A stretch of 64,000 nucleotides of DNA, taken from Synaphobranchus kaupii. Taxonomy: Eukaryota > Chordata > Actinopteri > Anguilliformes > Synaphobranchidae. The notes beneath the pieces are model-generated. The model had not been told where the DNA came from. It saw only the letters and a program-made list of their open reading frames with translations, and made no database searches. This document shows positions 1-10,883 of this stretch, piece by piece. Positions within the stretch are counted from its first letter, which is position 1. Each line of letters starts with the position of its first letter. The translations under genes were made by a program, and so were the position numbers. The stretch spans positions 23,158,139 to 23,222,138 of the forward strand of contig CM056395.1 in NCBI GenBank assembly GCA_029718625.1. Direction: 5' to 3'.

Positions 1-1520
1 AAATTCTTAATTCTAATCAACTCTTTTATATTATCCTACATTCTACTTGTTTCTATTCTATTATGTCCCATTCTATTCTATTCTGTGGTATTGAGCACTA
101 ACGGATGAAATGACTCGTTGAATCCCATTGTTCATACAATACCCTACTCCATGGCAACCCAGTTTCGCAAGGGATTGTGCGTGTGTAGTCACATGACACC
201 CTTGTACCCAAAACAACAGACATTTCACAGTTTCATACGTGTGAACGGAGGAAGTATGAAAAGAGAGCCGAGCGTACCGTACGGCCTGTTGCCCCGCCCC
301 TTCTGTGCTACAGATGAGGAGCAGGATCCTCGCTGTGCTGCTGCGATTCAGGAACTCAGAGGAGAGGGCGCCTGAGGGTGGTAACCTTTGACCTTCAGGC
401 CCAGAGTTGTAGGGGGAGGAGGGGAGGCTGTGATGGTACCCTACAGGGGAAGAATGAAGGGGATACGAACAGGAAGCCCTTATTTACCTAATTCATTCAA
501 TTCTATTTAGTTTGCATAGCGCTTTTTAGAGAGAATTGTCACAAAGACACTCTACAGAGAAACAGAAGGAGAATTGGGCAAAAACCAGGCCTGAACCCCC
601 AAACAGCAAACAAGGTAAAGTTAGTTCATTCACAAGTTAGATTAGGCTGGATGCCATTTTCTTTAGTATCTGTGGTGCAGAGATGTTTTCTTTGCTTCTC
701 CATTTGGAAGTCAACCTGAAAACCACGTACAGCAATAAACACATGGAAGTACTAAAAATGAAAAAACACAACTTATTTATTTAAAAAGAAACCAGAAGCT
801 GCATGAAGTGGGTAGTGTTGCTAGGGGCTTGTATTCTGGGCTTTTGTCTGATGCAGCTGTTCCACACCCCATCTTGAAGTATTTGCTTGATCTTCCAGCA
901 AACACTCGATAAGAAGCGAAGAGACAGGAAACACAGCAGTCCGCATTGCTGTCGCGTGGCAATAACACTCATCCTCATTGGATAGCACATTTCTCTAAAT
1001 CATTTGTTGGTTTAAGTAGGACACAGCTGTAAATACAATACTATTCATGGCTTAAGTTTGTACATAGCTTATGCATAACTGTTTAGGGAGTATTTAAATC
1101 TCTGTGAAAAACACATTATAAACCACAAGGCATCAAGATCATGACAAATATCAAGTCTTCCAATGTTTCACATGCAGACTAATAAAGCCACAGTCTTGCT
1201 CATTGCACTGTGTTTATTAGAGAAGCATTAAACCACAGCTTCATTTGAACCTGTATACCCCAGTCACCCCAGGAGGAGAGAGAGAGCAGAGAGGCTACGC
1301 TCAGATCAAGCCCTGCGGAGATGGTCAGGTAAACAGCCCCCCCCCCCCCCACCGGATCAGCTGTTCACAGTATTGTCACCTCAATCCACCCTCAAGGACG
1401 ACAGACTTCAAAATCTTCAGGCCTGGCTCGGAGGATTTCCTGGTTAATTTATGTTCACATTTTCTTTTGTGTAAATGCAATTTGCGCCGCAAACATTCCG
1501 CAATACTGCTAAAGGTATTT

Positions 1521-1605
1521 TAGTCACTGCATTACGTACCTTTAAAGAGACTTACTTTAGTCACTGCATTACGTACCTTTAAAGAGACTACTTTAGTCAC
1601 TACTC
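1521..1605. repeat. Short tandem repeat, about 39 bp x 2.3
   Basis: The unit contains TAGTCACTGCATTACGTACC and a CTTTAAAGAGACTACTT tail. It occurs twice in full and a third time as TTTAGTCACTACTC. Confidence 0.75.
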
Positions 1606-1762
1606 ATTTCTCTCTGTTGTAGCACGATGACACGGCTAAAAGCGCCTGTGCTGAGTCATTGAGTCTGTTCTTTTTATTTGATTCAAATGCATAAATCAGG
1701 ACCATCGGTGGAAAACACACAAAAAAAACAATAACAAAACCTCATGCTGCATCCAGCAAAAA

Positions 1763-1957
1763 CTATCTGTGTTACAGAAACAGAAACTATCTGTGTTACA
1801 GAAACAAAAACTATCTGCGTTACAGAAACAAAAACTATCTGTGTTACAGAAACAAAAACTATCTGTGTTACAGAAACAAAAACTATCTGTGTTACAGAAA
1901 CAAAAACCTATCTGTGTTACAGAAACAAAAACTATCTGTGTTACAGAAACAAAAAAA
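1763..1957. repeat. Minisatellite, 24-bp unit, about 8 copies
   Basis: The unit is CTATCTGTGTTACAGAAACA plus AAAA. Copies differ by single bases and one by a 1-bp insertion. The period is a multiple of 3, so apparent open frames (CVTETKTI repeats) run through it; they are repeat shadows. Confidence 0.93.
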
Positions 1958-2249
1958 CAAGATGCAATCCTTTAACTGCAGCTTACCCTGCAGAGAAAGA
2001 ACATGAAGCCTTTCAGTGAGATGGGATCAAACAGCTTCGCCATTTTTAATTGAATAAAAAAAACTTTCTGCATAGTTTTGTAGACTTTAGCCCTGCCGGC
2101 GTCTGAATCGCAGCTCATGCTCTCACCCCCCACCTTGTTTTTATATCGCAATATGAATGATGTTTATGATGTTTACAAATTTCATATGCTGGCTAAGGGA
2201 GGGGATCTTCGACTTCATCTTCAACTAAATTCAGCAATCCAGTTTCAGC

Positions 2250-2797
2250 CTGTTTCAGCGAGAAAGACACCCCAATACTGCTCACCCTCTCTGTCATAGC
2301 TGGCCAGGAGCTTGTGAAAGAGAGACCCCAATACTGCTCACCCGCTATGTCAAAGCTGGCTAGGAGCTTGTGTCAGAGAAACACCCCAATACTGCTCACC
2401 CGATGTGTCAAAGCTGGCCAGGAGCTTGTGAAAGAGAGACCCCAATACTGCTCACCTGCTGTGTCAAAGCTGGCCAGGAGCTTGTGTCAGAGAAACACCC
2501 CAATACTGCTCACCCGCTGTGTCAAAGCTGGCCAGGAGCTTGTGTCAGAGAAACACCCCAATACTGCTCACCCCGCTGTGTCAAAGCTGGCCAGGAGCTT
2601 GTGAAAGAGAGACCCCAATACTGCTCACCCACTGTGTCAAAGCTGGCCAGGAGCTTGTGTCAGAGAAACACCCCAATACTGCTCACCCTCTCTGTCATAA
2701 TTGGCCAGGAGCTTGTGAAAGAGACACCCCAATACTGCTCACCCCGCTTTGTCAAAGCTGGCCAGGAGCTTGTGAAAGAGACACCCCAATACTGCAT
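2250..2797. repeat. Minisatellite, 55-58-bp unit, about 10 copies
   Basis: The unit holds AGCTGGCCAGGAGCTTGTG, then GAAAGAGA or TCAGAGAAACA, then CCCCAATACTGCTCACC and a GCTGTGTCAA end. The two alternative middles alternate irregularly and change unit length. Confidence 0.93.
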
Positions 2798-3505
2798 TTG
2801 AAGAGGCACAAGGCCAGGGTCTGCTCTAAAGTATACAGAGACAGACGTTATGTGAAATTGTACAGTTCCTTTGATGATTAATCACAATTATACAGCTTCG
2901 CCTTGCTGATGGACAGCTCTGTGGTTGCCCATGGTAACAGGGTGTGGACATGGGTGTGCTAAGCCAGCTGTTAATAGGGATTCATGCAAGGTCACCATTA
3001 TCACAATGATTAGGTTAATATGAATTTGTATGTAACTCAGTGGTTTTGAAAACATTTTAGAGAAAATAGTAATCTAAAACGGATATTAAAGGCTTGAAAT
3101 AACATTTTCATGGAATGTGGAAGTGGTCCCTGATTGGATGTTTTTCACAAACCAGACTGGACACAGGACGCCAATCAGGAAAATGATCAAAGCGTTGGCT
3201 GCATTTTGGGTACATTAGGGGGGGGGGGGGGATTGGGGTGACCTCCATAAAATAAAAAAATAAATAAACTTTATCCAAACAAATTAAAATTCAAAGCAAG
3301 GCTCCACAAATGGCATTTATAGACAGGCCGATATTCACTATGGAAACATGCCACAGCACGAATCTCCCTGCTTCAATAAGCCCACAGATAATGGATATTG
3401 ATATTGATATCATTCATAAGATCTGGAGACATTAGTACCTGTCATAAGGGGCTTTACGACCAGCCGTGTCACCTTGGTGTGATTTAAAGAGGCAGCGTGG
3501 CCCAC

Positions 3506-4501
3506 AGGTCTAAGAGAGGCCTAAGAGAGGTCCTAAGAGAGGCCTAAGAGAGGTCTAAGAGAGGCCTAAGAGAGGTCTAAGAGAGGTCTAGGAGAGGTCT
3601 AAGAGAGGTCTAAGAGAGGCCTAAGAGAGGTCTAAGAGAGGTCTAAGAGAGGTCTAGGAGAGGTCTAAGAGAGGCCTAAAAGAGGTCTAAGAGAGGTCTA
3701 GGAGAGGTCTAAGAGAGGCCTAAAAGAGGTCTAAGAGAGGTCTAGGAGAGGTCTAAGAGAGGCCTAAAAGAGGTCTAAGAGAGGTCTAAGAGAGGTCTAA
3801 GAGAGGTCTAGGAGAGGTCTAGGAGAGGTCTAAGAGAGGTCTAAGAGAGGCCTAAGAGAGGTCTAGGAGAGGCCTAAGAGAGGTCTAAGAGAGGTCTAGG
3901 AAAGGTCTAAGAGAGGTCTAGGAGAGGTCTAAGAGAGGCCTAAAAGAGGTCTAAGAGAGGTCTAGGAGAGGTCTAAGAGAGGCCTAAAAGAGGTCTAAGA
4001 GAGGTCTAAGAGAGGTCTAGGAGAGGTCTAGGAGAGGTCTAAGAGAGGTCTAAGAGAGGCCTAAGAGAGGTCTAGGAGAGGTCTAAGAGAGGTCTAAGAG
4101 AGGTCTAAGTGAGGTCTAAGAGAGGTCTAAGAGAGGCCTAAGAGAGGTCTAGGAGAGGTCTAAGAGAGGCCTAAAAGAGGTCTAAGAGAGGTCTAAGTGA
4201 GGTCTAAGTGAGGTCTAAGAGAGGTCTAAGTGGAGGTCTAAGTGAGGTCTAAGAGAGGCCTAAGAGAGGTCTAAGAGAGGCCTAAGAGAGGTCTAAGAGA
4301 GGTCCTAAGAGAGGTCTAGGAGAGGTCTAAGAGAGGCCTAAAAGAGGTCTAAGAGAGGTCCTAAGTGAGGTCTAAGAGAGGTCTAGGAGAGGTCTAAGAA
4401 AGGTCTAAGAGAGGCATAGGAGAGGTCTAAGAAAGGTCTAAGAGAGGCATAGGCGAGGTCTAAGAAAGGTCCTAAGAGAGGCATAGAAGAGGTCTAAGAG
4501 A
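3506..4501. repeat. Minisatellite, 11-bp unit, about 90 copies
   Basis: The unit is AGGTCTAAGAG with variants AGGCCTAAGAG, AGGTCTAGGAG, AGGTCTAAAAG and AGGTCTAAGTG. Larger blocks of the same variant order recur (for example around 3700, 3760, 3930 and 4150), so the array has grown by multi-unit duplications. Confidence 0.95.
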
Positions 4502-4502
4502 G

Positions 4503-4531
4503 CTGTGTGTGTGTGTGTGAGTGAGCGGGTG

Positions 4532-4564
<33 letters not shown>

Positions 4565-4587
4565 TGAGCGGGTGAGTGTGTGTGTAT
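4503..4587. repeat. (GT)n microsatellite with GAGCGGGT interruptions
   Basis: Directly adjoins the end of the 11-bp array. Two GTGAGTGAGCGGGTG breaks divide the GT runs. Confidence 0.93.
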
Positions 4588-5281
4588 GCTAAAAGGAGCA
4601 GCTCTATGTAATTCAAAAGGGTTCATCATCTTTTCCCATCAGAAATATGAGCATATTTCTCCATCACAGATGCCTGTTGATATTGTCTCTGATCAGAGCT
4701 ATGAGCACGGCTTGCTTTTGGCCCTGTCTGAAACCTTTACCTATAAAGACATCACGCCCTTGGGGGAGAGTCTGAAACAAGCCCTCCCTCAGATTTTAAT
4801 GATCCGATTGAGCACCTGATGCATTATTAATCTCCTGCCTTTTGGAATACAGAGCATGAAAAACATAACGTGGATATGCTTATGACACGTACAGCAAGAG
4901 AGAATGCACTGATTTCAAGGAATGTAATTCCCCAGGAGTGAGTTACAGAGACCTACAAGTATGTACTGCTATGTACACTGTAGTATACTTTACCCAAAAC
5001 AAGCTGTAACTCTCAATGCTGGCAAAATAATCGTATCTGCAAAGAGACTGCAGCCTGCCAGTTTAATTCTGCTACTCTCAACTTATTGCATACATTTCGC
5101 ATTCAAATATTTATCTCTAAATATATAAATGAAAGCTGTGCAATTTGAACAATAACGCTCATTCTCAGTTTAGTGAAGATCTTTACAGCTGCCCAAGGTG
5201 GTTGTGTAGCAATAAAGCCACAGAAAGTGCATGATTGGAACTGCCGAGCCTGAATGAATCAGAATACGAAATGAATATTGA

Positions 5282-6270
5282 CCTGTTGTGTTCTGCTTAC
5301 TCTAGGTAGAGCAGACATAATAGGCCTGTTGTGTTCTGCTTACTCTAGGTAGAGCAGACATAATAGACCTGTTGTGTTCTGCTTACTCTAGGTAGAGCAG
5401 ACATAATAGACCTGTTGTGTTCTGCTTACTCTAGGTACAGCAGACATAATAGACCTGTTGTGTTCTGCTTACTCTAGGTAGAGCAGACATAATAGACCTG
5501 TTGTGTTCTGCTTACTCTAGGTACAGCAGACATAATAGACCTGTTGTGTTCTGCTTACTCTAGGTAGAGCAGACATAATAGACCTGTTGTGTTCTGCTTA
5601 CTCTAGGTACAGCAGACATAATAGACCTGTTGTGTTCTGCTTACTCTAGGTAGAGCAGACATAATAGACCTGTTGTGTTCTGCTTACTCTAGGTAGAGCA
5701 GACGTAATAGACCTGTTGTGTTCTGCTTACTCTAGTTAGAGCAGACATAATAGACCTGTTGTGTTCTGCTTACTCTAGGTAGAGCAGACATAATAGACCT
5801 GTTGTGTTCTGCTTACTCTAGGTACAGCAGACATAATAGACCTGTTGTGTTCTGCTTACTCTAGGTAGAGCAGACATAATAGACCTGTTGTGTTCTGCTT
5901 ACTCTAGGTACAGCAGACATAATAGACCTGTTGTGTTCTGCTTACTCTAGGTAGAGCAGACATAATAGACCTGTTGTGTTCTGCTTACTCTAGGTACAGC
6001 AGACATAATAGACCTGTTGTGTTCTGCTTACTCTAGGTAGAGCAGACATAATAGACCTGCTGTGTTCTGCATACTCTAGGTAGAGCAGACATAATAGTCC
6101 TGCTGTGTTCTGCTTACTCTAGGTAGAGCAGACATAATAGACCTGTTGTGTTCTGCTTACTCTAGGTAGAGCAGACATAATAGACCTGCTGTGTTCTGCT
6201 TACTCTAGGTAGAGCAGACATAATAGACCTGTTGTGTTCTGCATACTGTGTTCTGCATACTCTAGGTACA
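5282..6270. repeat. Minisatellite, 43-bp unit, about 22 copies
   Basis: The unit is CCTGTTGTGTTCTGCTTACT, CTAGGTAGAGCAGACATAAT and AGA. Each unit has inverted arms TCTGCTTAC and GTAgAGCAGA (one bulged base) around TCTAG. For much of the array, units with GGTAGAG alternate with units with GGTACAG, giving an 86-bp higher-order period. The last units are truncated and mixed. Confidence 0.95.
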
Positions 6271-6489
6271 TAATAGGCACATGTTGCCCCGGGTTTAAAC
6301 AATGAAAACAATGGCTGGTAGAAATACATACAAAACATGTTAAATATTAATTAAGAGTTGACTAATGCAATAATAACCTTGAAGCACTGTATTAATGACA
6401 CTAATATGTTTTGATCACTAGTTTGAGTTCAAGTTGAACCCCTTTGAAGAGTAGGTTTTTTACAAAAAAATTTTTCTTTCAGAATTATG

Positions 6490-7033
6490 CACTGCCCGGC
6501 CAAAAAAAAAAAGTCGCCATTGCACCCGTCATGCATAGTGCCCACTGTACAAGCCTCTGGAGGCAGTGTTAAGATCTGGGGTTGCTTCAGTTGGTCAGGT
6601 CTAGGCTCAGCATTATTATGCAGCAATAAAATGAAGTCAGCTAAGTACCTGAATGTACTGAATGACCAGGTTATCCCATCAATGGGCATTTTCCAGGACG
6701 ACAATGCCAAGATTCATCGGGCTCAAATTGTGAAAGAGTGGTTCAGGGAGCATGAGGAATCATTTTCACATATGAATTAGCCACCAGATTCCTGACCTTA
6801 ACCCCATTGAAAGTCTTTGGGATGTGCTGGAGAACACTTTACGGAGTGGTCGACTCTCCCGTCGTCAATACAAGATCTCAGCCAAAAATTCATGCAACTC
6901 TGGATGGAAATAAATGTTGTGACATTGCATAAGGTTGTCGAAACAATGCCACAACAAATGCGCGCCGTAATCAAAGCTAAAGGCGGTCCAACTAAATATT
7001 AGAGTGTGCGACTTTTTTTTTGACCGGGCAGTG
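6490..7033 (+). mobile_element. Tc1/mariner-like element, internally deleted
   Basis: The ends are inverted: CACTGCCCGGCC with an A-run and GTCGC at the left, and GCGAC, a T-run and GACCGGGCAGTG at the right, followed by TA at 7034-7035. Inside is only the C-terminal half of a transposase on the plus strand. It includes [12 protein letters not shown], then [12 protein letters not shown] with one catalytic Asp, then, after a frame change, LNPIESLWDVLE with the catalytic Glu of a DD34E triad. The N-terminal helix-turn-helix and first Asp are missing, and stops and frameshifts are present. It is dead as a source of transposase. Confidence 0.88.
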
Positions 7034-7035
7034 TA

Positions 7036-7112
7036 AGTCAGTGTTCTAGAACTCCACTGCGGTAGTGATTGTTACATCAGCATTAGAATGTTCAGTTAAG
7101 AACACTCTAATC
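7036..7112 (+). repeat. Dispersed 130-bp family, copy 1 (right part)
   Basis: Contains GTCAGTGTTCTAGAACTCCA and TAGTGATTGTTACATCAGC, then a hairpin with arms TTAGAATGTTC and GAACACTCTAA. Its left part seems to have been split off by the Tc1 element that ends at 7033. Other copies are at 18180, 19757, 42304 and 54809. Confidence 0.75.
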
Positions 7113-7599
7113 ACATGTTTGTGATCTTACACCTTAAGCTGCCACAGCACTGATATATCAGCACCAATGGTATCAGCACAGATATCAGCACCAATCATAT
7201 CAGCTCTGACATATCAGCACCAATCATATATCAGCGCTCATAACCTCCGCTATTGATTCGGGAGAGCACATAAAAGCACCACTTCTCATCACAGCACAGC
7301 TGGTGAGTCAGGCTCGAACAGGGCGGAGTCGGAGGAAGACGCTACACGTGCAGTTCACCAGGTGGATTTGCACCGGCACGATTGAACCCTTCGTAACCCT
7401 GGGAGACGTGCGCCTCCCTGCGGGGCCGCCAACCGCAGTCAGCACCGGGATGGTGGGGGTTCAATTCCGTGGACGAGAACGAGAACCACGCCTTCGCTGA
7501 ACGAGCTCTACAGCAGCCCCACTGAAGGGGATTTCAGAGGCACTGATGCAAGACCGGCTTCATACGGTACCTGAGCTCTAATACCACACTTTTTATTGC

Positions 7600-8268
7600 A
7601 TCTAAGTCCCTGGGAAGCACGGCTCAGAATGCGGTTTGAATATAGCGCTCATCATTAGCGTCTCTGGGAAGCGCGGCTCAGAATGCGGTTTGAATATAGC
7701 GCTCATCATTAGCATCTCTGGGAAGCGCGGCTCAGAATGCGGTTTGAATATAGCGCTCATCATTAGCGTCTCTGGGAAGCAGGGCTCAGAATGCGGTTTG
7801 AATATAGCGCTCATCATTAGCGTCTCTGGGAAGCGCGGCTCAGAATGCGGTTTGAATATAGCGCTCATCATTAGCGTCTCTGGGAAGCGCGGCTCAGAAT
7901 GCGCTTTGAATATAGCGCTCATCATTAGCATCTCTGGGAAGCAGGGCTCAGAATGCGGTTTGAATATAGCGCTCATCATTAGCGTCTCTGGGAAGCGCGG
8001 CTCAGAATGCGGTTTGAATATAGCGCTCATCATTAGCGTCTCTGGGAAGCGCGGCTAAGAATGCGGTTTGAATATAGCGCTCATCATTAGCGTCTCTGGG
8101 AAGCGCGGCTCAGAATGCGGTTTGAATATAGCGCTCATCATTAGCATCTCTGGGAAGCAGGGCTCAGAATGCGGTTTGAATATAGCGCTCATCATTAGCG
8201 TCTCTGGGAAGCAGGGCTCAGAATGCGGTTTGAATATAGCGCTCATCATTAGCGTCTCTGGGAAGCAG
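7600..8268. repeat. Minisatellite, 54-bp unit, about 12.4 copies
   Basis: The unit is CTGGGAAGCGCGGCTCAGAA, TGCGGTTTGAATATAGCGCT and CATCATTAGCGTCT. Because 54 is a multiple of 3 and the unit lacks stops in one frame on each strand, open frames of about 140 codons exist on both strands. There is no start context, composition or homology to suggest coding. Confidence 0.95.
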
Positions 8269-8460
8269 GCGGGCTTTAAAAACAAAATAGTAATAATACG
8301 GCAAAGTGATGAGGCCGTTCTCCTGAGGATCGTTTCCTAAGAACCGCAGGAAAGCCAAGCGAGAGCGCCGTGATTGCGTCTGTTTTCCGGTTTTCGCAAT
8401 CCCGAGGTGGGAATTGCACGAGTGAAGACGAGTCTGCTGACATCACATCCCTCCACCCCA

Positions 8461-8739
8461 CACTGCAAATAATGTCTTATTTAGTGTTTTAGTCTTATAA
8501 TGCGACTTAAAATCTTATTTTCTTTCTCGCGAGTAGAAGATTTTATCTTGTTTTATGTTACTTTTTGCTTGTCAAGTGAAATTATCTTACCGCATTGGCA
8601 AATCCTGAAATTAGTGAAACTGTCTCACCTCATTGTAAATATTTTTGTCTTATTTAGCAAAAAAGAAATAATATAAATAAATCTAAATATAAGACTAAAA
8701 TGCTTGTTAAGATTGACTTACTTTTTAGGTTTTGCTGTG
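8461..8739. mobile_element. MITE with CACTGCAAA ends, copy 1
   Basis: AT-rich, non-coding, about 280 bp. It starts CACTGCAAATAATG and ends TTTTGCTGTG followed by TA. The interior (ACTTTTTGCTTG, CATTGGCAAATC, TTTTTGTCTTATTTAGC, AAAATGCTTGTT) is shared with 13948-14238. The second copy has clear TA flanks, suggesting a Tc1/mariner-type non-autonomous element. It ends only about 40 nt inside the intron from the exon at 8781. Confidence 0.72.
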
Positions 8740-8780
8740 TAACATCTGCATCACAGACATGGGTGCGTCGGTATGGTTAC

Positions 8781-8925
8781 CTGAGAATTGTGCGGGTCTG
8801 GCCCTCCCATAAAGGGGCGGGACCTGAAAGGCGTAGATGACATCACTCTCTGCTACGCTGGTGAGGTCATCCTCGTCGAAGAAGGACCTCTGGAACCCTG
8901 TGGGGTAGATCTCAGTCAGGATCAC
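8781..8925 (-). CDS. usp43: usp43 exon (VILTEIYPTGFQRSFFDEDD), last in window
   Basis: The exon is 145 nt, phase 0 in and phase 1 out (48 codons plus one G). The acceptor CCGATCAG is preceded on the coding strand by a CT-rich tract (complement of 8936-9000). The donor is GTAACCATA. The peptide is VILTEIYPTGFQRSFFDEDD, then LTSVAESDVIYAFQVPPLYG and RARPAQFS. In USP31/43 proteins this follows directly on the previous exon, and the VILxExYxxGFxRSF pattern is diagnostic. I searched the minus strand to position 1 for the expected next block (a serine/leucine-rich strand followed by LFCNLVGSGQQ-like residues) and did not find it, so the next exon is off the left edge. Confidence 0.87.
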
Positions 8926-9764
8926 CTGATCGGATGGATGGATGAGAGAAGAAGGGAGAAAAGAAGAGAGAGAAAGAAGGAGGGAGAGAGATAGTGACAG
9001 AGACAATCAATAAAAAATTTTTTTAATTATTCACGTAATCTGTTATCAGTCAGATTACAATTAGTTATTTTTACTATTTATTCATTGTTAATGTGTAATT
9101 GTTTTGCTATTTTCAACAAACTGCCAATATGATGCAACGTATTTTCATGCCAAAATATGAATCTCATAAATATCTGAATCTGAGAGAAAGAAGAAAACAA
9201 AGATAGTATGACACGACTTTTTAAAGCTATTTGACAATAAATACAAAAATGGATTGGAACTTGAAAGATTAAATATAACCCCCCCTGGTTAAGCGAAACA
9301 AATCACAGAATAAAAACAAAAACATAAATTCATCACCAGATTCCCTTTATGCAACAAGTCACTCTGTCCACTTAGTGTCCACTTATCCACTTACATGTGT
9401 TTAGTTTATGACCCACCGGTGTGGTCAAGCCTCAGCCTTCCACACTAATCACTGCCCTAAGGGCTAGTACTGCACTAATCACTGCCCTAAGGGCTAGTAC
9501 TGCAGCATTTATTATCTGTCCATTCAGCAGCCTTAACTGTATGGCTTTTTATAAATTGGCCGTTTCACTCTGCTTGAGACAAAAAGGATTGAACACTTTT
9601 GTGTGTGCTGGCTTTTCCGTATTTTTCTTTAGTCATGAGCAGTACAGCCGGCTCTCTCCAGGAACCACACTGGAATTCTGGAGGAGGGATCAGAACAGGC
9701 TCCCCAGATCACTGCCCAGACCGCATGAGCGCAATGTCAGAGAGTGACTCAACGACTCTCTGCC

Positions 9765-9945
9765 GGCTGATTGGCCCCCGGCCAGCGCAGGAGAGGCACT
9801 ACGCCGCGGCTTATTGGCCCCTTTTCGGGAGCGTGGAGACGGCTCTACTTCACCGCTTCCGCTATGCTAGGCTCATCCTGCACGTCCAGATATAAAAGGA
9901 GAGCAAAGCCAATCAGTGCCAGAGGAGGGGAGAGCCTATTGGACG
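9765..9945 (+). promoter_or_regulatory. Promoter-like cluster: CCAAT/ATTGG boxes and TATAAAA
   Basis: ATTGG (inverted CCAAT) occurs at 9770 and 9813, and TATAAAA at 9891, with CCAAT at 9909 and ATTGG at 9938. Two CCAAT-type boxes 78 and 121 bp upstream of a TATA box is a standard metazoan core promoter layout. Transcription would run on the plus strand, antisense to usp43. No coding frame with recognisable content follows within 200 bp. It may be chance in a GC-rich intron segment, or a promoter for a non-coding or decayed gene. Confidence 0.3.
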
Positions 9946-10149
9946 CAAACGAGGTGCAGTCCATTTCTCCGTCTCTCCACAGAGCGCTGCCGATTGATGC
10001 TCCTTCCTCCTTCTTCCTCATGTCCGAGTCGCAGGCCTCTGTTTGTCTGAATGGTGGCACGCTCTGTTTGCTTTGATCATTAAATGCAAAAATCTTACTC
10101 AATCCCAGTTTTTAATGTCCAATCATATTCACTGCACTGCAGGCCTTGT

Positions 10150-10582
10150 TAGCCGTTAGCCCAGGCAGCCCACTAGCTCCATTAGCCATTAGCCCAGGCA
10201 GACCGCTAGCGCCATTAGCCCAGGCAGACCGCTAGCGCCATTAGCCATTAGCCCATGCAAACTGCAGGTGCCATTAGCCATTAGACCAGGCAGACCGCTA
10301 GCGCCATTAGCCATTAGCCAAGGCAGACTGCTAGCGCCATTAGCCCAGGCAGACTGCAGGCGCCATTAGCCATTAGCCCAGGCAGACCGCTAGCAGCATT
10401 AGCCATTAGCCCAGGCAGACCGCTAGCAGCATTAGCCATTAGCACAGGCAGACTGCTAGCGCCATTAGCCATTAGCCCAGGTAGACCGCTAGCAGCATTA
10501 GCCATTAGCACAGGCAGACTGCTAGCGCCATTAGCCATTAGCCCAGGCAGATCGCTAGCAGCATTAGCCATTAGCCCAGGTA
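10150..10582. repeat. Minisatellite, 33-bp unit, about 13 copies
   Basis: The unit is ATTAGCCATTAGCCCAGGCA, GACCGCTAGC and AGC or GCC. Some units lack the second ATTAGCC. It ends about 60 nt from the 5' splice site of the exon at 10644-10779. Confidence 0.93.
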
Positions 10583-10643
10583 GGGTTCAACTGAAACCCT
10601 CCCTCCTTCCCCGGGGCGAGTGCAGCAGGTGAGCGAGACCCAC

Positions 10644-10779
10644 CTGTTCTGGGGAGATTTTCCCCTCGTCAGCCACCATCCTCCGCAGGCAAGCCAGGGA
10701 CCCAAGCAGGGGGACGGCCAGCCCTACGCGCAGGTAGCGCTGGGTCCTGCTGCTGAAGACCAGGATGACGCACAGGTGC
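10644..10779 (-). CDS. usp43: usp43 exon (HLCVILVFSSRTQRYLRVGLAVP)
   Basis: The exon is 136 nt. Its first G completes an Arg codon and 45 full codons follow, ending in phase 0 with GAACAG. The acceptor is TTTGGGCAG and the donor GTGGGTCTC. The peptide begins HLCVILVFSSRTQRYL, continues RVGLAVPLLGSLACLRRM and ends ADEGKISPEQ. In USP43 this follows the fingers strand and begins a ubiquitin-like insert region. The FSSRTQRYLRVGLAVP block separates USP43 from USP31 in my recollection of the two families. A 33-bp minisatellite starts about 60 nt into the downstream intron. No disabling change is seen. Confidence 0.87.
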
Positions 10780-10883
10780 CTGCCCAAACACAGGAGGGGG
10801 AGAGGAACAATCCAGGCCACTCACTATTTACTGTAAATCCACATCTATATTCACTACAATACAATATGAGTGTATTAATAGCA

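Larger units (their letters stand above)
1..8780 (-). other. usp43 intron, 5' part (runs off the left edge)
   Basis: Intron downstream of the last exon found. It holds seven tandem arrays, a Tc1 derivative, a MITE and one copy of a dispersed repeat family, all listed separately. Positions 1-100 are a degenerate TTCTA-type run. Positions 490-620 resemble the common fish repeat with a CATAGCGCTTTT core. Apart from these, 120-1500, 2800-3505, 4590-5280 and 7115-7600 look like ordinary single-copy intron; I see no exon or RNA gene. Confidence 0.6.
8926..10643 (-). other. usp43 intron between exons 10644-10779 and 8781-8925
   Basis: On the coding strand it ends in a CT-rich tract (complement of 8936-9000). 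Positions 9005-9430 are AT-rich with nothing recognised. A 30-bp sequence (CACTAATCACTGCCCTAAGG...) is repeated twice at 9445-9503. Positions 9760-10075 are GC-rich with promoter-like motifs (listed separately), and 10150-10582 is a minisatellite. Confidence 0.6.

Noticed and set aside
777..990. Possible downstream usp43 exon near the left edge
   Set aside because: Translation (including ATRQQCGLLCFLSLRFL) does not match the expected USP block, and no AG/GT pair gives the required phase 1 entry.
5282..6270. Possible CRISPR-like direct repeat array
   Set aside because: Units are contiguous with no unique spacers and the context is a vertebrate intron. It is a minisatellite.
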